The notes beneath the pieces were generated by a model. The model was not told the origin of the DNA and searched no databases. It saw nothing but the letters and a program-made list of their open reading frames with translations. Below, piece after piece: positions 58,842 through 64,000 of a DNA stretch of 64,000 bases (position 1 is the stretch's first letter; the number at the start of each line of letters is the position of its first letter). Both the position numbers and the translations under genes were made by a program. The DNA is from Thermococcus zilligii AN1 (GTDB taxonomy: Archaea; Methanobacteriota_B; Thermococci; Thermococcales; Thermococcaceae), in NCBI RefSeq assembly GCF_000258515.1, contig NZ_AJLF01000001.1, forward strand, positions 434,001 through 498,000, given 5' to 3'.

Positions 58842-59957
58842 TCAGCAGTTGTAGCACAGCATCGCGGCCTTTTTGAGGAGCAGGACGCGGTAGAGCTTGC
58901 CGTTGATTATCCGCGCGTTGGATATCTTGTTGAGGTGGTGTACCCTCTTCCGCTCGAGGGCTATGAGGTCAAGCTCGCGGAGAACCTTCACGAAGTCCTC
59001 CCAGCGGATTTTGAGCCAGCTGGAGTAGTAGTCGAAAAGCTCCTTCTCCACGACGCGGTAGGTCTTCCCGTCCACCCTGTAACGGATTGCCTTTTTTGGA
59101 AGCTCCTTCCTGAGGCGCCAGCGCGCGTGGAGTGGTTCCTGCATCTCGTAAACAGCTTCCTCCATGCCCTTCCCTTCCACCATCATCTTGAGGAGTATTC
59201 CGAGGATCCTGTTTATCCTGTCCGGGACGCCTATGACGTCGCCTCTGAGGACAATCTTCCGCCGGCGAACCCTTATTCCAGCGCTCTCCAGCTCCTCCCC
59301 TATCTTAGGGGTCAGCTTTTTCTCCCCGCCCATGTCCACTATTCCCCCGATTATGAAGGCCCTGACGTCGAAGTCCTTCTCGCTCAAAACCTCCTCGGCC
59401 CAGGGGTCGAGGAGGACGACCTCTTCTATTTTCTTCTCCCTCAGGAACTCTGCCGTTGGGCCTTCGTAGACGGTTAACCTGTCGAGGGGGCCGTTGAAGG
59501 TCTTTCTGAACTCCTCGCCGGCCCAGGTGACGGCAAGCTCGCTCCCCGTGAAGTAATCCTTCAGCAGGCCATAGCTCTGGTTGACCTGGAAGCAGAGCTT
59601 GCCCTTCTCCTTCTGGGTGTGCCCGTCCCAGAGCTGGAGGTCGATTATGAAGTACGGCCAGCTTGGCAGCCTTGAGCGGAGTTCTTCCGGCGTGAGAACC
59701 GGCTCGAATTTATCCATCATGCAGAGCGGGGCGTAGGCGTAATAGGAGCCCTCGACGCGCTTTCCGCTGAGATCCCAGGCCACCGCAGTCTTCTCCGGGA
59801 TCCTGAAGATTGCCCCTTTCCCGTGGACTATCTCGACCGCCATGTCCTGGAGCCTGTTCTTTGAGTTCCGGAACCTCTTTGACAGGGTCCCTACGCTCTC
59901 AACGCCCTTCTCCCTGAGAACTCCCCTGAACACATCGGCGAGCGTCATCATGGCCAT
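58842..59957 (-). CDS. tRNA m1A9/m1G9 methyltransferase, archaeal Trm10 type
   Basis: A 371-residue protein resembling the T. kodakarensis Trm10 enzyme that methylates N1 of A9 or G9 in tRNA. The SPOUT core lies around residues 170-290: VVLLDPWAEEVLSEKDFDVR, AFIIGGIVDMGGEKKLTPKI, GIRVRRRKIVLRGDVIGVPD and RINRILGILLKMMVEGKGME, with the knot-forming SAM loop. N- and C-terminal extensions probably bind tRNA. Start codons at 59957, 59951 and 59948 are all possible; a TATA (minus strand, about 59978-59990) makes the mRNA nearly leaderless. Confidence 0.82.
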   Translation of the reverse strand: MAMMTLADVFRGVLREKGVESVGTLSKRFRNSKNRLQDMAVEIVHGKGAIFRIPEKTAVAWDLSGKRVEGSYYAYAPLCMMDKFEPVLTPEELRSRLPSWPYFIIDLQLWDGHTQKEKGKLCFQVNQSYGLLKDYFTGSELAVTWAGEEFRKTFNGPLDRLTVYEGPTAEFLREKKIEEVVLLDPWAEEVLSEKDFDVRAFIIGGIVDMGGEKKLTPKIGEELESAGIRVRRRKIVLRGDVIGVPDRINRILGILLKMMVEGKGMEEAVYEMQEPLHARWRLRKELPKKAIRYRVDGKTYRVVEKELFDYYSSWLKIRWEDFVKVLRELDLIALERKRVHHLNKISNARIINGKLYRVLLLKKAAMLCYNC

Positions 59958-60049
59958 CGAGTGGGGCTTGACAGGGGGGTTAAAAAGGTTGCCGTTGGAG
60001 CAATGGCAATCCTTTTAACGCCGGAACCCGAATTTGTCGGGGGTTGAAA

Positions 60050-60331
60050 ATGCGTGGCGAACTTATCCGGGTTCTGAGCGAAATCGAAGAAAAGGCCAAC
60101 GAGCTCAAACTGGACGGCTATAACCCGGACGTCGTCATAACGGGCAGAGAGGCCTACGAGTTCGTGAAAACCCTGGTAAACGAGGAGTTTGGCGGAGACG
60201 AAGAACTGTTAGAGCTATCCGGGTTGAAGGTCAGAGTAGTGGATGAGCTCGGAGGGGACGCGCTGATAATGGACAGCCAGGCGGCGGGCTATGAGGCCAG
60301 AGCAATCAGGAGGATAAAAGTCGTCAGATAA
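60050..60331 (+). CDS. DUF1884 protein: family-4 (A-domain) encapsulin
   Basis: A 93-residue protein nearly colinear with P. furiosus PF0899 (DUF1884, structure known): MRGELIRVLSEIEEKANELK, LDGYNPDVVITGREAYEFV, LKVRVVDELGGDALIMDSQA and the final RRIKVVR. This family is classed as truncated HK97-fold encapsulins consisting of the A-domain only. Whether they assemble into shells is not established. Family-4 genes often lie beside a sugar-metabolism enzyme or hydrogenase; here the neighbours are Trm10 (divergent) and a CitG-like protein (convergent). ATG 60050 follows GGGGGTTGAAA; TATA cctttTAAcg near 60012. Confidence 0.82.
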   Translation: MRGELIRVLSEIEEKANELKLDGYNPDVVITGREAYEFVKTLVNEEFGGDEELLELSGLKVRVVDELGGDALIMDSQAAGYEARAIRRIKVVR

Positions 60332-61241
60332 CGCCCCAGACCTTTCCATTCCTCGTTTCAAGCTTCAGCCCCTTGAAAGCCAGCAGGCTCAGCGACACCG
60401 CCATCACATCGGCCAAGCTGCCGGGGTTCCTCAGATCTCCCCTCGCCCCCATGAATTCGTCGAAGGCCTTCTCGCTCAGCTTGCCCTCAAGCACCTCGCC
60501 GGCCTTTTTCATTACGAGTACTGCCTCCTCCCTGCCGGCTTTCCGCTCTATGAGGGTATCGACCCTGCTCGCGAGGAGCTCAAGAAAAGCCCTCCTCACG
60601 GCCTCTTCGAGGGGAAGCTCGGGCAAAAGCTCCTGAAGGCGGAAAAACGTGGAATAAGTCACCTCGTATCCACTGAGCCACTCGCAGAATATCAGCTCCC
60701 GTTCGCAGCTTATCCCGGCGAGCCTTAAGAGGTTCACGTTGTCATCGAAGAGCTCCCTAAAGGAATCGTCGCTGTAAACGTCGTACTTGACCCCTCTTGC
60801 TATTCCCTTGGGGTTCGCTATCCTTATGGCCCTGTAAAGCTCCACCGTGTCCCCGACGGTCGATTCACCCATCAGCAGGGGTATTTTCTTTCTGGCCTCC
60901 AGGACGTCCCCCGACATGGAGAGGGCGATTATAAGGGGAACTGAGAGCGTTACCACGCCAAAGTTGGGGTTTGCGTCCTGGAAAGTCCTCGAAGACTCAA
61001 CGGCCCTTCTGATGAGTTCGCCGATCCCGGCATCGCCCGGCCTAAGCAGGCCCCTCCCGATGAGCTCACCGACCTTTGCCGCCTCGTAATAAACCCCGGC
61101 GACCGCCGTGTCCGCGAAGAGGAAATGGTAAAAGGTCAGGTCACTGAAATCCCTGAACCTGCTGACGTTGCCGGGTTTTGGGACGGCCGCTTCAAGCAGC
61201 GGGCCCAGGAGGAACGCCCTTACCGTTTCCCACCTGCCCAT
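60324..61241 (-). CDS. Triphosphoribosyl-dephospho-CoA synthase (CitG)-like protein
   Basis: A 305-residue CitG/MdcB family protein: LLEAAVPKPGNVSRFRDFSD (nucleotide-binding PKPGNVS), DANPNFGVVTLSVPLIIAL, and the C-terminal ARGDLRNPGSLADVMAVSL. In bacteria it makes the prosthetic group of citrate or malonate lyase; archaea with this gene lack those lyases, so the true product is unknown. It is the last of four minus-strand genes (PspC, small membrane protein, CitG-like) and overlaps the DUF1884 stop. Confidence 0.88.
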   Translation of the reverse strand: MGRWETVRAFLLGPLLEAAVPKPGNVSRFRDFSDLTFYHFLFADTAVAGVYYEAAKVGELIGRGLLRPGDAGIGELIRRAVESSRTFQDANPNFGVVTLSVPLIIALSMSGDVLEARKKIPLLMGESTVGDTVELYRAIRIANPKGIARGVKYDVYSDDSFRELFDDNVNLLRLAGISCERELIFCEWLSGYEVTYSTFFRLQELLPELPLEEAVRRAFLELLASRVDTLIERKAGREEAVLVMKKAGEVLEGKLSEKAFDEFMGARGDLRNPGSLADVMAVSLSLLAFKGLKLETRNGKVWGVI

Positions 61242-61472
61242 TCACACCACCAGGTACAGCAGGAGGTACACAATGTAGAGGAAAACGACGACCTTCCGGA
61301 GGGTTCTTTTTGTCAGGAGGTAGGAGCCGGCCGCGAGGAGGGTCACTCCCCCCAGGGAGTTTCTTATGGCCTCCCTGTACGGCTCGAGCCAGGTCAGGAA
61401 GTCCGGTCTGAGCTCCCTCACCAGGAGCAGCAGGCCGAGGAGGATAAGGACAACCCCAGCGGTTCTCCCCAT
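61242..61472 (-). CDS. Small membrane protein downstream of pspC
   Basis: A 76-residue protein with two or three hydrophobic helices (AGVVLILLGLLLLVREL, LGGVTLLAAGSYLL, VVVFLYIVYLLLYLVV). It resembles half of a LiaF/DUF5668-type transmembrane unit and the C-terminal helices of the PspC protein encoded just upstream. ATG 61472 has GGTGGCTGAG in front; the pspC stop lies within this site. No function can be given beyond a likely link to PspC. Confidence 0.7.
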   Translation of the reverse strand: MGRTAGVVLILLGLLLLVRELRPDFLTWLEPYREAIRNSLGGVTLLAAGSYLLTKRTLRKVVVFLYIVYLLLYLVV

Positions 61473-61473
61473 C

Positions 61474-61908
61474 TCAGCCACCCCGGAGGAGCAGGATGAC
61501 CCCGATGGCCAGGAGCAGGAGCGCCACGAGCTTGCTGAACAGCGGGACCCTGAAGATGAAGAACAGCGGGATTGCGAAGGCCACCAGGTAAAGGACGCCT
61601 AAGAGTATGAGGATTATCGCAACGGCCTTTATGAGGTCGTTCTTTTCACCGCCGGAGATGACCCTCTCCACTTCCTTCGTCACGTCGTTGAGCCTCTCCT
61701 CGACGGGCTTCTCCCCTTCGCCCTCCTCAGGGATCACGAGGGCGGCGAGGAAGTAGAGGAGGGCCATCGCAACCGGCTGGAAGACCAGGAGGACGACGAA
61801 GATGAGTCTCACCAGGGCCGGGTCAATGTCAAGGTACTCAGCCAAGCCACCAAGGACACCCAGGAACATGCGGTTCTTCTTTGAGCGAAAGAGCCTCTTG
61901 CTCTCCAT
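61474..61908 (-). CDS. PspC domain membrane protein
   Basis: A 144-residue protein with an N-terminal PspC domain (MFLGVLGGLAEYLDIDPALV, then RLIFVVLLVFQPVAMALLYF) and two further C-terminal helices (AVAIILILLGVLYLVAFAIP, LVALLLLAIGVILLL), linked by an acidic segment. PspC proteins sense membrane stress in bacteria; in archaea the role is undefined. ATG 61908 follows GGTGAGCTGG. It shares a TATA-containing 55-bp region with the GC-rich segment to the right. Confidence 0.85.
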   Translation of the reverse strand: MESKRLFRSKKNRMFLGVLGGLAEYLDIDPALVRLIFVVLLVFQPVAMALLYFLAALVIPEEGEGEKPVEERLNDVTKEVERVISGGEKNDLIKAVAIILILLGVLYLVAFAIPLFFIFRVPLFSKLVALLLLAIGVILLLRGG

Positions 61909-61959
61909 CCAGCTCACCGCCATATGCTGGGCAAGGTGCTTATTAAAGTTTCAGTGGTG

Positions 61960-62181
61960 GCCCCCGGGAGCTTAGAGGCCGCGCAGGCGGGGGCATGGGA
62001 ACCGGGGCGGGGCAACTTTTGAGGCAAAAACTACCGGCATGGCCCGGTGTAAGCACCGGCGGGCCCGCCATGGCGGGGAAACCCGGAGACGGGACTTCAG
62101 CCCCGCGGTCACTGCTTCCCGATCCGGGGGCATGGCAGAACCGGCCCTTTTTCAAGGGGCCCCCGATCTCCGGCCCCGATG
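61960..62181. other. GC-rich, hairpin-dense segment without protein-coding signal; candidate structured RNA
   Basis: About 220 bp of roughly 70% GC, well above the flanks. Perfect hairpins: CCGGTG-taag-CACCGG (62044-62059), CCCGCC-at-GGCGGG (62064-62077), GGG-gaaa-CCC next to it, and GGCCCTT/AAGGGGCC (62143-62161). GGGGGCATGG...ACCGG occurs twice (about 61987 and 62126). A TATA-like cttattaaag (61937-61946) on the plus strand would start a transcript near 61965. High-GC islands often mark ncRNAs in hyperthermophiles. It does not match RNase P, SRP or tRNA consensus elements known to me. Confidence 0.35.
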
Positions 62182-62287
62182 GCCCCAAAGTTGCTTCGCC
62201 GGTTCTGAAACCCCTCCAGCGACGGGAGCTGGAGGGGCCTGCGTACCAGGTCCCTCCAATTTCCAAAGTTCTAACTTGCCCTGAAAC
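62182..62287 (-). repeat. Two degenerate CRISPR repeats at the leader-distal end
   Basis: 62182-62211 matches the intact repeat at about 22 of 30 positions (CCAAAGTT, CTTC, CTGAAAC kept), and 62260-62287 is a 28-base decayed copy. The intervening 48 and 46 bp (to the first perfect repeat at 62334) have spacer length. They therefore extend the array by two old, mutated units. Confidence 0.7.
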
Positions 62288-62333
62288 CAGAGTTGTTACT
62301 TTGAAAGCCTATTTCAAACTCCTGGAGAATTAA

Positions 62334-62682
62334 TTTCCAAAGTTTCTTCACTAGTCCTGAAACGTACAGGACGACAGAGTAATAAACCACCCATCAGAAC
62401 TCAAGGTTTTCTTTCCAAAGTTTCTTCACTAGTCCTGAAACATCCCGGTAGAGGTCAGGAAGGAGGTCCTCGGGTATGTGCCGTTTCCAAAGTTTCTTCA
62501 CTAGTCCTGAAACGGAAAAAGTACAGTCGGATCCGGATTTGAAAAGGTTTGTCGAGGCCCTCCGGAGGGAGGGCTTCGAGTTTCCAAAGTTTCTTCACTA
62601 GTCCTGAAACCTCCCGACGACGGGAAGTTTCCCTGAGGCCCTCTGGAGCGGGTTTCCAAAGTTTCTTCACTAGTCCTGAAAC
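62334..62682 (-). CRISPR. CRISPR array: five identical 30-bp repeats, four spacers
   Basis: Repeats at 62334-62363, 62412-62441, 62484-62513, 62581-62610 and 62653-62682 are identical. On the minus strand they begin GTTTCAGGACTAGTG and end CTTTGGAAA, the GTTTC...GGAAA frame seen in Thermococcales. Spacers are 48, 42, 67 and 42 bp; the 67-bp one is exceptional. Decay of repeats at the low-coordinate end and a TATA on the high-coordinate side both place the leader at 62683 upward and transcription on the minus strand. No cas gene is in the window. Confidence 0.97.
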
Positions 62683-62745
62683 CATAGACTTTTTCGCCCT
62701 GTCGGGCAAATAAAGTAAAGACAAACCCCTATATAAGCTTTTCGC
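62683..62745 (-). promoter_or_regulatory. CRISPR leader-proximal promoter
   Basis: Minus-strand TATA element aaaagcttaTATAgggg (62729-62745) about 50 bp before the first repeat, placing transcription start near 62707. The sequence between is A/T-rich and ends in a small hairpin (GCCCGACAGGGC, 62696-62707). Together with the adjoining non-coding DNA this is the leader. Confidence 0.65.
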
Positions 62746-63396
62746 TCCTCTAAGGCCGCGAAAAATCAGCCCTTAAAACGCCCCTCCCAGACTAACCCCC
62801 GTTGGAAAACATAGAACAGGGGCCTCCCACGGCCCTTCTGGCCACTAAAAGGACAACAAAACGGCCGTCTTTATCAGGGCAACTTTTACATGCCCAAAAA
62901 GCTGAGACGACATGACTCCTCTGAGTTTGCACCATCTATCTCCGGGGAAAAGGCTGCTTTTGCCTGGAAAGCCAGCAAAAATGCCCCGTTTTGCCGGGCA
63001 TTAAAGGCCTTTCCGCTTTTCTTCTCCCGGCGAACAAAAGCCCTTTCAGCCGTTTTTAGCAGTTTCGGGCTGTCTCCCTCTTCTGTTTGCAAAAACGCGC
63101 ACCTGGTTACTTCTATGTAACGTAAAAATGCGAAAACCGTCCTGCGGCCCCCTTTTCAGTTTTTGAGCAACTAAAAGCGAGATCGCCCCACCTATCTCGC
63201 CTGGACTTCCCCCAAAACTCTAAAAACACCTTCTCCTGCCTCTTTTTTCAATGCACGGGTCTGGAAACGGGGCTGGCCTGTGCTTTTAATACTCTAAAAA
63301 GGCCTTAAGAGGTCTTTTCTGCCCGGGGGCCGCCGGCCCACCGGTGCAAACGAAAAAACGGGAAAGGCAAAGGAAGAAACGCACCCTTGAGGGTCT
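62746..63396. other. 650 bp without recognisable genes (extended CRISPR leader or remnant region)
   Basis: No frame in this stretch has family resemblance, a ribosome site or consistent codon use. It is unusually rich in short inverted repeats with A/T-rich joints: GTTAC/GTAAC (63106-63121), GCGAGAT/ATCTCGC around a 10-base loop (63177-63200), GCCCCGTTTTGCCGGGC (about 62983). Thermococcal CRISPR leaders can be several hundred bp, so the part nearest the array may be leader. The rest is unexplained. Confidence 0.5.
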
Positions 63397-64000
63397 TCAC
63401 CATATGGGCTTTTCTTCCGCTTCCGGCTCGCCGAGTGCCTTCAGGGCCCCGTAGGCAAACACCAGGGTTCCGGCGACGGCCACTATAACTTCAAGGGAGT
63501 AGGCCAGGACTTCCAGCGTGCGGACCGGCCGGGGGTCCATGAAGAGCGCCAGCTGGGAGTAGGCCGCACCCGTGTCAAGTACCGTGTGGAGGCCGGCCAT
63601 GTAAAGGAGCCCCCTCTTTCCAGCGCCTTTTTGGGCGTAATAGGCCAAAAGAACTGCTGTTCCGGCGTGGAAGAGGGTCACGAAGTAGCGCTCGCCCATG
63701 GAGAGGAGGACGTTCAGCAGGGGGGCCTCGGGTGAGAGCCCGCGGGAACGCAGTGGAAGGGCCGTGGCGACCGCTATAACGACCGCCTCAGTCACGCCGA
63801 AGCCGAGGCCAGCGAAGACTGCCTCACGGAGCTTTCTCTCCCTGACGAGGGCATATTTAACTCCCTCCTGGACAAAGCCAGCGGCCAGGCCAAGCCAGAG
63901 TGCCACGGCAAGCGTAAAAGCCATCCCCCTGGCTACAACGTCCTCGTTAGACCTGATGCCGGCCCCTAAGAGGGGGAGCTGCTGAACCGGGTTCTGGACG
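63397..64000 (-). CDS. YhfC-family (DUF2324) membrane protein, N-terminus beyond window
   Basis: Membrane protein related to YhfC/PrsW-like intramembrane metalloproteases: FVQEGVKYALVRERKLREAV (E-x3-K/R near the first catalytic glutamate), then GFGVTEAVVIAVATA, TLFHAGTAVLLAYYAQ and GLHTVLDTGAAYSQLALF, whose His and Glu residues in membrane helices fit the family. The ATG at 63924 is not necessarily the start, because the frame stays open to base 64000 (VQNPVQQLPLLGAGIRSNED upstream), so the gene runs off the right edge. The C-terminus ends EEKPIW. Confidence 0.75.
   Translation of the reverse strand, partial: VQNPVQQLPLLGAGIRSNEDVVARGMAFTLAVALWLGLAAGFVQEGVKYALVRERKLREAVFAGLGFGVTEAVVIAVATALPLRSRGLSPEAPLLNVLLSMGERYFVTLFHAGTAVLLAYYAQKGAGKRGLLYMAGLHTVLDTGAAYSQLALFMDPRPVRTLEVLAYSLEVIVAVAGTLVFAYGALKALGEPEAEEKPIW

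Noticed and set aside
61943-62266. 107-residue minus-strand frame in the GC-rich island
   Set aside because: Pro/Gly/Arg-rich composition from high GC, spans a decayed CRISPR repeat, no ribosome site.
62455-62724. Open frame across the CRISPR array with repeated SGLVKKLWK
   Set aside because: The repeated peptide is simply the translated CRISPR repeat.
62890-63120. 76-residue plus-strand frame in the gene-free region
   Set aside because: No ribosome site, composition unlike neighbouring proteins, and short palindromes run through it.

Overview
The window is chromosomal DNA of a hyperthermophilic archaeon of the order Thermococcales, almost certainly a Thermococcus. The grounds are the gene set (Pyrococcus-type prolyl oligopeptidase, archaeal purO/purP, archaeal-type Thi4, a ThiD-ThiN fusion, RaSEA, Trm1 and archaeal Trm10, the COG2401 GNAT-ABC fusion, DUF357, UPF0212, DUF835, a CGP-CTERM surface protein), short BRE/TATA promoters of the TTTWTA type about 25 nt before starts, GGTGA/GGAGG ribosome sites, and tight ATGA/TGATG operon overlaps. 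No rRNA, tRNA, transposase or phage gene was seen.

Layout. 0-7.5 kb: end of ppsA, two tandem MATE exporters that share a promoter motif, prolyl oligopeptidase, and a ferritin-like/VIT1 fusion. 7.5-10.3 kb: an iron and oxidative-stress block (peroxiredoxin behind an 18-bp palindrome, a rubrerythrin-like protein, a stand-alone encapsulated-ferritin-like protein) and two conserved archaeal unknowns. 10.3-25.5 kb: housekeeping and orphan genes (HAD, ASCH, PAP2, COG2426, a molybdopterin oxidoreductase with a problematic 5' end, DUF835, TldD/TldE, L35Ae, Trm1, a CGP-CTERM protein with a Thr linker, SurE, RaSEA). 25.6-31.5 kb: a seven-subunit 2-oxoacid:ferredoxin oxidoreductase operon interrupted by a nucleotidyltransferase and a mini-HEPN-like gene. 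31.6-35.9 kb: a complete bacterial-type riboflavin operon (ribD, ribE, broken hypothetical, ribBA, ribH).

36-44.7 kb is a decayed accessory region: CDF transporter, a broken NifX-like gene, OsmC, a frameshifted BASS/ACR3-like transporter, intact TauE, an arsR-like regulator, arsC, ACR3, then fragments (SufC C-terminus, a gene tail, a ferredoxin), a frameshifted TauE and an SSS symporter carrying both a frameshift and a stop. 44.7-50.3 kb: purine (purO, purP, purC) and thiamine (thiC, thi4, thiDN) synthesis. 50.3-54.1 kb: COG2401, facing a three-gene operon of a DUF2284 Fe-S protein, a single-domain CARF-like sensor and a PIN-domain nuclease. 54.2-61.9 kb: a lipoprotein, valS, an archaeal STAND-like ATPase with tandem inverted repeats over its start, Trm10, a family-4 (DUF1884) encapsulin, a CitG-like protein and PspC. 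61.9-63.4 kb: no protein gene; a GC-rich structured segment, a minus-strand CRISPR array (five perfect 30-bp repeats, two decayed ones at the leader-distal end), its leader, and about 650 bp of non-coding DNA. The right edge carries a partial YhfC-family membrane protein.

The most promising candidate for an undescribed system is the DUF2284-CARF-PIN operon: the sensor has the core NxTSGxK-type signature of cyclic-oligoadenylate receptors and the downstream protein keeps all four PIN acidic residues, which suggests a two-component, ligand-gated RNase 8 kb from a CRISPR array. Second are the nucleotidyltransferase/mini-HEPN pair buried in a central-metabolism operon, and two encapsulin-related genes (a stand-alone cargo-type ferritin and a family-4 shell protein) without their usual neighbours.
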